A stretch of 64,000 nt of DNA from Sipunculus nudus. Its lineage: Eukaryota > Annelida > Sipuncula > Golfingiida > Sipunculidae. The position numbers and the translations under genes were made by a program. The notes beneath the pieces are model-generated. The model searched no databases, was not told where the DNA came from, and was given only the letters and a program-made list of their open reading frames with translations. Position 1 is the stretch's first letter. Each line of letters starts with the position of its first letter. The stretch spans positions 47,060,019-47,124,018 of the forward strand of contig CM049306.1 in NCBI GenBank assembly GCA_026874595.1, given 5' to 3'. This document shows positions 11,400 through 23,134 of this stretch, one piece after another.

Positions 11400-14300
11400 T
11401 GTCTAATTGTTATCAGGTCCGACTCTTACTAAAGCAGTTTAAAAATTATTAAATTCATACCAAAGTCGTAATGTATATCGACATAAGAAGAACCTATGCT
11501 CAAGAGGATCAATACTTCTTTAAAATATTCACAGTAAGGATTATCTACTGGTTTCATTTTGTATAATTTCTCTCTAAATGGGATTATCCGATGAAGAAAC
11601 TTGAAGTGACTAATAAACAATTAATGGCAGCTGCCAATATGAAAGGGTTTTACATTTACTCTGTAAAACATTAGAACCAGTTTTAGACGACACCTCGCAT
11701 GGCTTTTTGCTTGATGTGCAAATTTCTAATTTTTTATTTTCTTTGATTAATTTTTCTCATTCTTTTGGAATTGTTTTAGTCAAACTATACACTTCGAGAA
11801 AGTTTCTATTAAAATTATGTCTTTGTTTCAAGTTTGGGGTCTTCAAGTAATAGCGTTGGTCATTGTCAAAATCTTTGATCCTTTTATTTACCATATTTAT
11901 ACCAGCATTTGTAGAATATACTTGTCTTAAGAATATTGATAAATGGATTGTGCCATATTTTTTTTTGTTTACGTCCTAAATGTTTGTTGGCAGATCTTTT
12001 ACATTCCTGTAATTATTTCCAATATATAATGTTATCAAATATTCTATAACAGGCATTGAACCATTACAAATTCTTTTTACCCGATTAAGTTTTAAAGCCT
12101 TGCCTTGTGTATAAATGTCTGGTTATTTTATACCTTATTCGTTTATTGTTTTTATCATGACATTATATTTGATTTTAGGCGTTGACTTATTCCATATAAA
12201 TGCATTTATAAGTTTTTTTGATTTCTTTTAAATATGTATCTGTTACATGGTTAACTGACATACAATAAATTATTTGAGATAGTCTGAGAGTTTTTGTTAT
12301 TAAAGTACTTCCTCGAAGAGCTAGTGCTCTGCATTGCCAGATATTAAACTTATTTTTCAGTTTTTCTTATTTTACATTATGTTCCAAACGTTTATGTTCA
12401 TTGTCACATATAGTAATACCAAGTGTTTCAAATTTCCCCTTAAACCATCTAAATTCGAAGTCACAATCTTCCTTCCCTGTTCTGCTTTCTACCCACCTAG
12501 CCTCTGTCTTACCCATATTTACTTTTAGACCAGAATACATTTCAAAAGATGTTAATGTTTCTATCACCATTTTCCCGGATTCTTCATCCGCCACAAAGCA
12601 TGTCGTGTCATCCGCAAATTGAGAAAGGTTTACCTGAAATTTATTCACAGAAATGCCCTTAATCACTCTATCATTTTTTATTGTTTAAAGCTAAAAATTC
12701 TACCGATAGAACAAATAAAATAGGCGAAAGTGGACATCCGTGCCGGACTCCGTTGTATCATAAAGCGTGGTGAAAAATATTTTGTACGCAACTGCTCGTA
12801 TCAGTGTATAATATATTAATCCATCTGCATAATAGATCCGGTATATTATATTCATTAAGCGTGTTCCACAAAAAAATCCCAGTCTTAGGTATTAAAAGCC
12901 GTTTCATGGTCAATTGATATGAGAATATTAGAAGATTGCGTTGTTGCTGATAGGTTGTCCTGTATGATTCATATATTTTCCCGAAAATAGCGTCCCGGGA
13001 CGAATCCTGTTTGGTAAGGATGTATTAATTTTGTTAATTATGGTTTTAATCTATTTGAAAGAGCCTTGGCTATTATCTTATAATAAACAGGAAGCAAGGA
13101 AAAAGGCAGCCATTTTTTCAGTTATTTCACGTCTTTATCTTTTTTGGCAGTAGGGATATTTTAGGCAGCCATTTTTTTCAGTTATTTCAAGTCTTTATCT
13201 TTTTGGTAGTAGCGATACTATTCCTAATTTTTGTTCAATAGAGAGAGATCTTACATCATAAGGGTATTTTACACACTGATAAAATATATCCGAAATATCC
13301 CCCCCCCCCCAAAAATAGAACTCCGACGTAATACAATCTTGACTCGACTTTTACTCGGCATTAATTGTTTAAGTGCTTTAAACAAATCTGGTGGGTTAAA
13401 GGTTTATTGATTTTGTTTATATTAGATGAGTTTAATTTCGGAGTATTGGTTTGATTGAAAAATGGACATTCGCCTCTCTGTATTGTTTTGTTACCTTTAG
13501 ATTTGCATAAATTGCAGTAAAAGTGCTAACACTCCTATAATTTTTCTGTTAGTCATTTATTAGTTTTCCATTCTTCTCGATTAGAGAAATTAATTTCGAC
13601 GTGTAGTTCTTTTTTTTTAAGAAAAAAAAATTTTTTTTTCACCATCCTCGTACCACCGCTGTCTTAAACGGATCATGTTACCTCTGGTTTTATATTTAGC
13701 AATTCGTCTAAACGAGCTTTCACCTCAATCATCTTTGTCATTAAAATTTTGTCAGAAGGAACTCAATTATTTTATCATTTAATCTATGTAATTTTTTATT
13801 TAAATCATTTTCCATCTGTGTTTTAACTCTCCTCCGTCTTTTTGAAAACTGGACTTTATATCCTCTAAATTCACATTTCACAGTGTCCCAAAAGGTATAT
13901 TTATTTTCATGTTCTTTATAATTAATTTTCAAGTCAGTCAACAGTGTTTTTATTATATTTACATTTCTACAACTTAGCAATTCAGTATTTAATTTCCAGT
14001 ATCCCGCCCCTCATGGCAGACTATTGTCACCTTCTACTGAAATGATTATCATACAGTGATCAGATATAGTTGTTGCTTTTATAAGAGAAGATTTAATATT
14101 TGGCATAATAGAGGATGAGACCAGGAAAAAAAGTCTAATCTCGATGCAATTTGTGGATTATATTATACTCTTGTATATCCCTTTTTATTTGGATTAAGCA
14201 GCCTCCAGGTTTCGACTTAATAATAATCCTTCATTACACCAAGCAATTCGGAAGCCGACTGACTTTTTCATGACGGGCACCTGTTTTATCAACTTTTGGA

Positions 14301-14730
14301 TTTAAGATGATATTAAAGTCACCTCCGATTATCACCGTTTTATATATATACCGAAGAAACTGTTCCTGTAATGTTTGAATGAATTTTAATTGGTCTCAAA
14401 GGTGATCTCTGGTAGGAAAATAAACATTTATAAGTAAAAATTCTGTACCTTCTATTTTGCAATTCATCAGAATGAGTCTGTCATTTTTACCGAGTTATAT
14501 CGAGGTTTCTGTCCACAATATGACTACCCCTTTACAATTACTTTATCCATTACAGTACAATAGTCTGGATCCCCATTCTTCTGACCATAACTTTTTCATC
14601 CTGAGGCTGGCTATGGGCCTTCTAAAGGAAAGTGATGCATGTTTTATAATTCCTTAATAAAGTAAATATTTGTCTTTTTAGTCGATTTTGCATGCCTATT
14701 ACATTAAAACTGTTTATTTGGAATGTATAC
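11400..14730 (-). pseudogene. Decayed LINE ORF2 (APE endonuclease + reverse transcriptase), L1/Tx1-like
   Basis: Read on the minus strand, fragments appear in the correct order for a LINE ORF2. An endonuclease start resembling NVIGMQNRLKRQ lies near 14710. The block FLLINVYFPTRDH is at about 14400-14440 and the metal-binding GGDFN at 14312..14326. A linker fragment with FWDTVKCEFRGYK is at 13741..13980. RT begins with QTGFVPGRY at about 13000, then LSPILFVLSVEF near 12700 and the catalytic FADD at 12607..12618, followed by SGLKVNMGKTEA. The C-terminal HRIIPFREKLYKMK...PYC block lies in 11429..11620 (RT-linked zinc-finger region). Many stops and frameshifts separate these pieces, so it is a dead copy. 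The LINE clade is inferred from motif style. Confidence 0.85.
13105..13212. repeat. 59-bp tandem duplication inside the LINE remnant
   Basis: The block GGCAGCCATTTTTTCAGTTA with its continuation to TTTTGG.AGTAG.GATA occurs twice, starting at 13105 and 13164, with few differences. It is a post-insertion duplication within the decayed ORF2. Confidence 0.85.
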
Positions 14731-15005
14731 GACATAAATATATTGTGTAATGTATGGATGACTTGAAAACGACATTCCTGGCCCTTTTTCTTAGGGGTAA
14801 ATATTCTGCCAGAATAAAGGAAGTGTTTGTAGAGGCAAAGGTATGTTTGTAAAGTGGCGTGACGCTTCAGGAGACCTGTTAAGCAATGATTGGCATAATT
14901 TAAAGGTTATATACGGTTTAAAAATAGATGGAAGGAACATAATTTTCACAAGTGTGAACAAAGAACGTTCACGTATACAAAATTAAGAATGTTTTGGAAG
15001 TTCGG
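14731..15005. other. Segment between LINE ORF2 and a MITE
   Basis: No motif is recognised. By position it is probably the decayed ORF1-ORF2 junction of the minus-strand LINE. Confidence 0.35.
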
Positions 15006-15009
15006 TTAA

Positions 15010-15504
15010 AGGGGCTCAATCACCTATAAAGCATGTTGAGTTAACACGAAAAAATAGCTTCTTCCCTTTAAAATAAATATTTGCCTGCCAAAATATTGCC
15101 CTGAAACCGTTTGCTTTCTCCTGTAAACAAATGCTAAAAACAGTGGACCGGGGGCGATGAAAGGTGTCAACATTAACATAGCGCGTGGGGTCGTGTGCAC
15201 CGCTGAACCAAAACACGTGTCAGTCAGGATGCCCGGTTTGACTTGGTCCAAAAAATGTGATATCTGTTTCTGCTGGCTGAAACACAGCTAGTTGCCCCTC
15301 TTGATCGGACCTCCGGTCACTTGGCCTTGTTATGGTTAACAGACTGTGTTTAACAACACACAGAGCCATAATATGGTGTTAAACAGCCGTATGCGAGGAA
15401 ATGAGACGTGCTGGGATGGTTATGCTTATAAACATTTGTATAAACCAAAACTGAACTGACAGTGTGAAAGAATTAGCCATAATTTAGCTCCTGATTATGT
15501 CCCT
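15010..15504. mobile_element. 495-bp MITE with TTAA target site (Kolobok- or piggyBac-like)
   Basis: The left end reads TTAA|AGGGGCTCAATCACC (TTAA at 15006..15009). The right end reads GATTATGTCCCT|TTAA (TTAA at 15505..15508). The inverted ends AGGGGCTCAATCA and AGGGACATAATCA match at 10 of 13 positions. TTAA duplications are known for the piggyBac and Kolobok superfamilies; an end starting with two purines points to Kolobok. No reading frame of transposase type is inside, so it is non-autonomous. It sits between the ORF1 and ORF2 relics of the minus-strand LINE. Confidence 0.6.
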
Positions 15505-15619
15505 TTAACCCTCACATTTTTATGTTAGTTAACCGACTACAAAGAGGCTGGTTTGATCGGCTCCGCTGAAAAAATAACAATTTTATGTAAAAGTAAACAA
15601 TCAGTACATAGCATATGTT

Positions 15620-16690
15620 TTCATTTTGAGTAAATAAAAATTAACACTTGCGTCAGATTTACAACATGTTTGATTTTAAAAATAACTGCTGGATGAGCTA
15701 TTTCCACACGATTTGTGTATACTGTAAGTGGTGGGGGGGGGGGGGATTCCCTAAGCTCCAAAGTCCAGGTTAAGATGGCCTCGGGAGTACTGAAAGTACG
15801 CATTTTGTTTTTAAAGTCCTTCACTAAAATGTTGCCATCCGCTGTCCAACAGTCCGCAATTAATCCTCGTTTCAGTGGCCTAGTAACCCTTTACATGGAC
15901 TGACGTGTTTTAGTCAAGTTTTCATTTATGTAGACAATTCTAGCATTTTCCTCAGCGAATTTTTATTTGCTTCGAGCTCTGTATATACAAACCCGAGTTT
16001 TATACGACACAAATTTGACGAGATTGGTCTTGGTTTCGCACTGACCTGTGGTCGCTCGACACGGTTTGACCTGTCAGTATCAGCAGGACTCATATCAATG
16101 TCTAACATTTCTTTAGCAAGTTCAATTCTTTTTGTATTAGTATCTTCTTCCTTACTTTCCTGCCAGTCGTTCGTTACTCGGAGACAGGTGCGTCTTGAGT
16201 ACTGGTTCTGATAATCTATTTGGTTTTGAAGGTCCATAACTGTCTGATTAAGAGAATGTACCTGTCTTCTAAGACTAGTACACGTTCCTCAATATCTCTG
16301 GTTTTCGCACTGACGGCGAATCCACGATACTCGTCAACGCTTTCTAAACGGAATCGGTTGCCAGTGTCTTCAGTATCTATCCCAGTCTCGGGAGCCAACT
16401 CTGAACGTCACGAATTTATGAAAAGGGGATATCTTCAGACTCGTCGAATATTTCATCACTGTGTATCATTCTGATTCTTGGTAACCTGGACAGGAGAAAC
16501 TGAGGAACCAATGATATTCCCCTTTGTTGATTCTTTCGGAGATGCTTTATTCTTTGAGTGCGTCATGGATTTTCTGATGTGTGCGCTTTTTCGAGGGGAA
16601 ATACCCGATGCACCCTGTGAACTTTTGTTATGGCTTGACCTGACATTTCTTTTAACAATTCCCGACTTGCAATAAATGGATCAAGTGTTT
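15620..16690 (-). pseudogene. Decayed LINE ORF1 (coiled coil + RRM-like + C-terminal domain)
   Basis: On the minus strand, a coiled-coil piece (RDIEERVLVLEDR, within 16216..16398) runs, after a frame change, into NQYSRRTCLRVTN (15926..16237). That is the conserved junction between coiled coil and RRM of L1-type ORF1 proteins. It is followed by ELAKEMLDIDMSP and DRSNRVERP. Further downstream, in shifted frames, come blocks resembling NENLTKTRQ and LIADCWTADGNI, then KDFKNKMRTFSTPEAIL (15621..15824), the usual C-terminal domain of these proteins. Function in the family is RNA binding and chaperoning. Several frameshifts make it non-functional. Position and strand fit ORF1 of the same element as the ORF2 relic at 11400..14730. 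Confidence 0.75.
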
Positions 16691-16794
16691 GTTAATGCAC
16701 ACTGTTTAAGCTTAGTGTTTATACATCTACCGGGCTGTCATAACAAAATATTTACCTGAAAGGCTCCAGCGCATGCAATGTACAACTTGTCACA

Positions 16795-17230
16795 AAAACC
16801 AAACGGCGAGATCACATAACGCCTGTCATTTTTGGCCTTCATTGGCTACCAGTGGAATATAGGTTGCAATATAAGATTTTATTTATATACTTTAAAATCA
16901 CTACTTGCACTTGCACAAGTGTTTATCGGTGAACTAGTCGAGCGATACCAAACAGCACGAGCTTTATAATCAGCCGCTTGTGTACAGTGAAAGTTCCAAA
17001 GTCCATTTACAAGTTTACAAATGGAAACAGATCTTTAGAACTGCAGCTCTCATATTTTGAATGGACTTCATAGACACATTAGAGATGAACTCTCTTTTTT
17101 TTTAAGAAACTTACAAAGACATCTTTTTAAACAAGCTTATTTAAATTGAATTGTATATCTTCTTGCATTAGCTCTTAGAAGATACATTTTATTTATTGTA
17201 CAGCGCCTTTAAGCATGTTTTTAAGAATAT
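16795..17230 (+). pseudogene. 3' fragment of a CR1-like LINE
   Basis: The plus-strand translation from about 16805 gives HITPVIFGLHWLPVEYRLQY followed by KILFIYFK. This is the hallmark of the region after the RT domain in CR1-type LINEs (HITPxLxxLHWLPVxxRIxFKI). It continues in degraded form and ends with GTACAGCGCCTTTAAGCATG near 17197..17216, a typical 3'-end sequence for such elements. Nothing upstream encodes an RT core, so it is a 5'-truncated insertion in the opposite orientation to the neighbouring L1-like element. Confidence 0.7.
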
Positions 17231-17559
17231 GATTTTTTTTTTATTTTATTATCTATTGGAGTGAAGTTGGTGCCCAAAGTTGGTGTAACAGCACAAAGCC
17301 GAGGCTATGTCCGCACCGGCTCCTCGATCGGAGTTGGACAGTTCGAGTATGTAATGGAAGGTCTAGGCTTACCGTATTTCCTGTAAACGGACGCCCGGGC
17401 GTTTGTTTTTTTCAGACCCTGCTTTGACCCGACGTCTTAACAAGGCCGGCTTCTATTTAAGGCCTATTTTAGGCTATTTATAAAAAATTACATTATAAGG
17501 TTCATCAGACAAACTAAAAAGTAGAACACGCCGAAACGATAAACCCACCGCTCGTTACT
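17231..17559. other. Intergenic, nothing recognised
   Basis: A poly-T run (17232..17243) is followed by moderately GC-rich sequence. ACGGACGCCCGGGCGTTTG near 17387..17405 is a small palindrome-containing block. No gene is seen. Confidence 0.35.
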
Positions 17560-18760
17560 TATCCCCCCATCACACGAGAAGGAGACCTAACGGCAACCAT
17601 GGCGACCTAGCAGATCGGCGTTGATCGCCATGAACATGGGAAAACCGTCCATGTATGACGCCTATGCCGGTGTCAATAGGCTTGCACGACGTGTACAGTT
17701 GCAATTTTCGGCCGTTTTAAGCCGTTCCTACCAAGTTGTATGGCGCTGCTACACCGTCGTTTATGATCAAACTGCGTTCCCCTTACGTCTGTATGAGGTC
17801 CCTACTACCCACTAAAGAGCTCAGTCCACGGCAGGGCTGCGATCATGACGATCCCGCAGAAACCGGCCCCCGATCCGTCTGCGATCAAGACGACGGAACT
17901 GCGTGCGTGGGTGGATGCTACTGCGCTGCTTCAGACTGGCAGTCGGAGGTTGCCATGGTACCCATTGTTGACTAGTACACATGACATGACCGGCGTAAGA
18001 AAGCTTAGTGAAGCCACATGTCAGCGTGGGCAGAAATTACATGCTACAACTGGCCTGTCTGCAAGGCCAACAGATAATGCTGCTCCACGAACAGCTGGCA
18101 GTGGCCAAAAGGAGGCAGCAGGAGCGAAAAAGGAGACTTAGGGCCATGTGGGTCAGACATTATTTACTGGTTTAGCGCTTAGAAAAGGGTAGCGATGGTT
18201 TGTATAGTTGATTGAAAACTTTAAGACCAAATTATTATTCAAGCGCCTGTGTCCAGTCTGACTGTTACCTTCAGTCTCAACAGGGACTTGCTCCTGGATG
18301 TTATCGGCTTCATCTGTATTTGGCGTCTCTTGCATACATTGTTCAGGTTGGCCAGGCTCTAAACTTTCTTTGGGTGTAGGTGACCTTCCGGCAGGGGCTC
18401 TCGAAGCGCTTTTTCTGGCTGGGTTCTTCTTCCCACGCGTCATGTCGAGCAGACCGTGTGTCGGTTTTAATACTTGTTCACACTGTTGGCCTACGTACAT
18501 GCACAGTGACAACCTTATGTCGCTTGGTCGGCTGTGCGGGCGCCCCGAGGGTTTTATAGCTTCGCCGAGGTCTCGGTAGCAGCGTTGTATGCGCCAGGGC
18601 AGAAAAGCGAAACGGATAAGACCGATGCTACCATGTTTACTGGCGATCGTGCTGTCAGGAAGCTGGTACTGCGCTGCTGGGAGACTGATGGCGATCGAAT
18701 TCCGATCCATGTTCAAAACTGGTTGCCACTCATGGCGTTCATGGTGACCATATGACCACC
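17560..18760. other. GC-richer segment, possible transposon relic
   Basis: Base composition changes sharply to GC-rich here. On the plus strand, 18070..18165 encodes a glutamine/arginine-rich stretch ending RRQQERKRRLRAMWVRHYLL, which resembles the N-terminus of Harbinger-type transposases (basic run followed by WVRxWLLRR), but a stop follows directly. On the minus strand a 187-codon frame (18153..18716) holds a Lys/Arg/Pro/Ser-rich segment, MTRGKKNPARKSASRAPAGR, followed by an acidic Glu/Gln part; no family is recognised. Either strand could carry the remnant; assignment is weak. Confidence 0.3.
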
Positions 18761-19028
18761 CAAGGCGACACTATCTCGCTCCAACGAAGCTCATGAAACC
18801 TTAAGGTCACTCTGGCTGCGCTCTACGGCGATCTGCCCCAATTCGGTGATCGCAGCGAGATCGCCTTCTCGTGTGACGGGGGTGTTAGTGACACAAATGA
18901 AAACATCCCCGGTACACGGATTGTGTTTACAATATTTCCTTAGATGCACTGGGATATGGGACACGCGTATTCTCCACAATCACGCACCATTATAAGACTT
19001 AAGGCCAAAAAAAAAATAAAATAAAAGG
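18761..19028. other. Intergenic, nothing recognised
   Basis: This continues the GC-rich segment at its left and passes into AT-rich sequence with a poly-A run near 19007..19016. No feature is supported. Confidence 0.35.
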
Positions 19029-19030
19029 TA

Positions 19031-19549
19031 TGGTTCGGTTCTCAGGCACCGTCCGCGTCAATTTTAAACCCCCGCATTAAAAAATTTTTATTTTGATTTT
19101 TTAAAAGAAACTTACCCATTTAGAGCTCCAGCCGTTTAGACATTTCTTTCAAGAAGATAAAGTCATATCATTTTGATAACTTTTCCTTTGTTATGTAGTG
19201 CTTTTACTTGTTTAGCAAAATAAATCTGTTATTATCATTTGTCATTTTTATCTAACCATACCAATGAAAAGTAATAAAAAAACGCCGGCCCGAGTATACA
19301 ATCTGGACTTCATTTCCAAGATGGGTGTAAATTGACTGGACCGTCTCATATTAGTATTAATCAACATAAGCCATAACATGCCTGATGATATGACATCGAC
19401 ATGCCTCTTACTTCTCTATTACATGTATCCTAAACATCATTACGTCCGTCCGTATCCACCCATAGCCTCGTCCATATAGACCGGATCCTATACTCGCTCC
19501 AAAACGCCCGCCCGCGTTTATTTCTGAAAAATGTGCCTGAAAACCAAAC
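19031..19549. mobile_element. TIR element (MITE family GGTTCTCAGGCACC), copy 1, interrupted
   Basis: The left end has GGTTCTCAGGCACCGTCCGCG (from 19037) and the right end TGTGCCTGAAAACCAAAC (19532..19549), its inverted complement with two changes. From 19031 to about 19300 it is collinear with 58165..58434. Then about 200 bp absent from that copy intervene before the right end resumes at about 19501 (CGCCCGCCCGCGTTTATTTC). No reading frame is present, so it is non-autonomous. No target duplication could be fixed. Confidence 0.7.
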
Positions 19550-19689
19550 TTTCTTTTTGTTTTGGCCTAACGGGGAATCGCAGCGAGTTTTTACTGGTGT
19601 ACACAAGAATCTGTCCGCGCGGGCCTCTCGAAACCAGGTATACAGGTGTTTAATGTGGATATTGCTTTTATTTAACACCGCGTGCACTT

Positions 19690-20075
19690 GGCAACATTGT
19701 TTCCCTGTGGACACGGGATGGCTCTTCCGTTAACCGTGCTCCCCGTACAACTAGTTACATCGGTTCCATCGAAATATTGGGGTTGGTACTTAAAACGGCA
19801 CAGCGTAAATTCATTTTCATGACTCTTTTCTCCCGTCAAATATTCTACTGATTCAGCTCTACACAGCGTATTAAAGCGTTTCTGACTCGGTGTTTACTGA
19901 ACACCGCTGGCTCTTCCATAAAACTGTGCACCGCATACAAATGGCAATATTGGTTCCATCGAAATACGGGGATTGTTACGTATATTGGCACTACGTAATT
20001 TGTTTTCATGACACTTTCCGTTAACTTTTTTCAGCTTGACATAGCGTATTCAAGCTTTTCCGACCTTGTACATAC
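19690..20075 (+). repeat. Tandem duplication, ~190-bp unit, two copies
   Basis: GGCTCTTCC.T.AAC.GTGC.CC at 19719 recurs at 19909. GGTTCCATCGAAATA..GGG, ATTTGTTTTCATGAC and CATAGCGTATT.AAGC follow at equal offsets. The copies are diverged by eye to roughly three quarters identity. No coding signal. Confidence 0.7.
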
Positions 20076-20262
20076 TGGTATGTGACATTTACTGCCGGGA
20101 TAATTAGTGAATATGTAGTTGTGGACAAGACAAGAGAAAATACTATTTCTAACTTTAAAGATTATCTCAGAAACGTTGTTTCGGTCACATTTTGGACGAA
20201 CTTGAAAAGCGCAAGGAGTATAATTTGGCTTGACAGTAGCTACAAATGGCACCCCTTGACAC

Positions 20263-20930
20263 TAGTCCATACATGGACCTCTATGTCCTATGATACTTCT
20301 GCTGGACGGACATTACGGTCCATGGGCCCAATGTAAATTCAATGTAGACACTCCGCAACGTGTTTGCAACGAAAGGTCGAGAGCCCTCGGAGGAGATGAC
20401 AGGTCTGATCACTCGAAGAAATTGCACCAGGCTTATCAACACCTTATTCACTAACCTTTTTCATGTATGATTTTACATTCTAACTGACAAAAAGTCTTAT
20501 TTTACAGGTTCTTTCTTGTACAACCCACACAACGCTGTTTATCCAATGTGGCCATTTGTCGCAATGCAATGTGGGAAGGATTCATACTCTCCAGGCAGAG
20601 ACTCCGCCTTTGAAGAGTCTCTCAGTTCACGTGAATAGGGCCGGATTATATATGACCGTCGGGACATCAGCAAGGAACCACAATCTGTTGTTCGTTGATT
20701 GCACTGGTTAATTGCAGAAATAAATAAACTTATACATAAATAGAAATTGTATCTGTGGTTGTAGATTTATGTGGCAAAGTTTATTTTATCATTCTTTCTT
20801 TGTTCAAATTCTACCGCGCTCTCCCTCTCTCTCAACAGGTAAGATATAAAAATATGATAGATTATAAGCCTTTCTTAAGACTTTTATGTAAATATATTAA
20901 AATTTCATTCCTTAAATATATATATGTGTG
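20263..20930 (+). repeat. Left terminal inverted repeat of the MULE-like element
   Basis: This is the inverted complement of ~22455..23124. Landmarks include CTGGACGGACATTACGGTCC near the edge, GCAGAGACTCCGCCTTTGAAG, GTCGGGACATCAGCAAGGAAC, and the inner pyrimidine block CGCGCTCTCCCTCTCTCTC. The preserved similarity suggests a recent insertion or gene conversion between arms. Confidence 0.85.
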
Positions 20931-20942
20931 TGTGTACACATA

Positions 20943-22430
20943 AAGGTCATTCTACGAAAAACGGCCCATTATACAGGTACAACATCTGGATAATAACTGA
21001 TCTTAATATCAATTTTATAGTCTCGCATGGAAATAAAAAAATAAATATATGAAATTATTTTCAGTAGAGCATCATATTTTACTGAGAGTTATAGTTTTTG
21101 CTAATTTAATGCCCTATATATGGTTTCAACAATTTCAACATGTTTACAGACTAGTGGTTCGAAATTATTATGATATATTGAGCTGGATATTTTCATGCCA
21201 ATTTCACGATCCCGCATAAATAATTAAAAAAAAAGAAAGGTTCGCCTGTACGAGGTACTTTTTTAAGGAAAATATATTTGAGTCCTGTAAAATGCATATG
21301 TTTAATTTTATGGGTTTAGTTAAACATCCTGAAAAAAAATAAAGCTGCACCTTAATGTAGGTATAAACAAAATAAAGATGAAAAATACGGCAATCTACCT
21401 GGTTAATAAAAATTGTGGGAAATAAAAGCATTTTCTTATATGTTTAAGTCAGTTTTTAATAATGTCTGTTCACAAATTATAATTGCGTTGAAGAAGGATG
21501 TCATATAAATGTGATCATTGGCAAATTTTTTACTTAAAGCATGCAGACTTCTTTTATAATATTTAAAAGTTTAATATTTAAAATTACACAACACAGTCAG
21601 TGATTTCTATTGAAAGATGAAATTCGGAATATAACAATGCAAGTTTGTAGATTTTTACATGTTACATCCATTCTGTTCTTCTACGTTTCGACACCGCTCA
21701 CCGATATTCACCACCGTTTTAAGTAACAAGGTAAGAAGTTGATCGATTATGATGTTGGAAAAAAGATATCCTTTCAGAGAAAATCAATTACTTTTTAAAA
21801 CTTTTCTGGTCCTCAGTATATTTATTTTTTGATAGTGTGAGCTATATTCCAAAACTAAGAAAGTATTCCTAAATCCTTTTTTGGAGAAATATATAGGTAA
21901 CGGTATTGAAAAGAAATAAATATATACCGACACTTTTACACAATTTTCTGTTATAAAATGACAAAATATACATATACCGAAATAGATGGGCCAGTGCAGT
22001 CATTCACTGACTTTACTTACGTAGCTTACGTTTGATAAACAAACAATAATTAATCAAACAGCATCGTGTCATGGCGATCGAACCGTCTTTATAAAGGTTT
22101 TGAGAAAAAATCTTGGGACACATTTTTATCGAAATAAAAGTGGAAAAATTAGAGGGATGTAAATGAAACTTTTATAAGTAAGGTAAAATTATATTACACA
22201 CAAAGAGTGAAAAAACTACAGCTATATCATTTGTAATAAAATTAAGGGAATAATCAGTTGCTCATTATGGCATGGGGACAGGTACTTTTAATGACCTGTC
22301 ACCTGTTAAAAACATAGTTGAAGCTTTTTGGTTATCACTTCGTCAAATAAATAAGCTAAAATTAAGTATAAATTATAAGATACTAATTAAATGCTTTCCT
22401 CAAAGCACTATGGCAGATATATATATATAT
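20943..22430. mobile_element. Internal module carried between MULE arms, copy 1
   Basis: From GTCATTCTACGAAAAACGG (about 20947) to the (TA)n run near 22415 the sequence is collinear, inverted, with 52597..54018. Shared landmarks are GTTCGCCTGTACGAGGTA, AAATAAAAGCATTTTCTTA, TTACATCCATTCTG, AAAAATTAGAGGGATGTAAA and GGCATGGGGACAGGTACTTTTAATGACCTG. Divergence is much larger than between the two TIR arms, so the module is older than the carrying element. No frame longer than about 75 codons is open. Confidence 0.75.
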
Positions 22431-22454
22431 TAACATATATATATATATATTAAT

Positions 22455-23124
22455 ATTTATATATATATTAATGGAATGAAATTTTAATATATTTACATAA
22501 AAAGTCTTAAGATAGGCTTATAATATATCATATTTTTATATCCTACCTGTTGAGAGAGAGGGAGAGCGCGGTAGAATTTGAACAAAGAAAGAATGATGAA
22601 ATAAACTTTGCCACATAATTCTACAACCACAGATACAATTTCTATTTATGTATAAGTTTATTTATTTCTGCAATTAACCAGTGCAATCAACGAACAACAG
22701 ATTTTGGTTCCTTGCTGATGTCCCGACGGTCTTATATATAATCCGGCCCTATTCACGTGAACTGAGAGACCCTTCAAAGGCGGAGTCTCTGCCTGGAGAG
22801 TATGAATCCTTCCCACATTGCATTGCGTCAAATGGCCACATTGGATAAACAGCGTTGTGTGGGTTGTACAAGAAAGAACCTGTAAAATAAGACTTTTTGT
22901 GAGTTAGAATGTAAAATCATACATGCAAAAGGTTAGTGAATATAGTGTTGATAAGCCTGGTGCAATTTTTTCGAGTGATTAGACCTGTCATCTCCTCCGA
23001 GGGCCCTCGACCTATCGTTGCAAATACGTTGCGGAGTGTCTACATTGAATTTACATTGAGCCCATGGACCGTAATGTCCGTCCAGCAGAAGTATCATAGG
23101 ACATAGAGGTCCATGTATGGACTA
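22455..23124 (-). repeat. Right terminal inverted repeat of the MULE-like element
   Basis: This is the inverted complement of 20263..20930. Its inner edge abuts AT-rich simple sequence (about 22416..22475). Confidence 0.85.
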
Positions 23125-23134
23125 CCCTTGACAC

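Larger units (their letters stand above)
20263..23124. mobile_element. Mutator-like (MULE) element with very long TIRs
   Basis: The element starts TAGTCCATACATGGACC and ends GGTCCATGTATGGACTA, a perfect 17-bp inverted repeat. The inverted arms extend for about 670 bp (20263..~20930 and ~22455..23124) with few mismatches and short indels. The flanks carry an identical 10-bp direct repeat, CCCTTGACAC (20253..20262 and 23125..23134). Long TIRs plus a 9-11 bp target duplication are the defining features of Mutator-like elements. No transposase frame exists between the arms, so this copy is non-autonomous. The interior is a separate module, also found at 52.6-54.0 kb. Confidence 0.8.
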
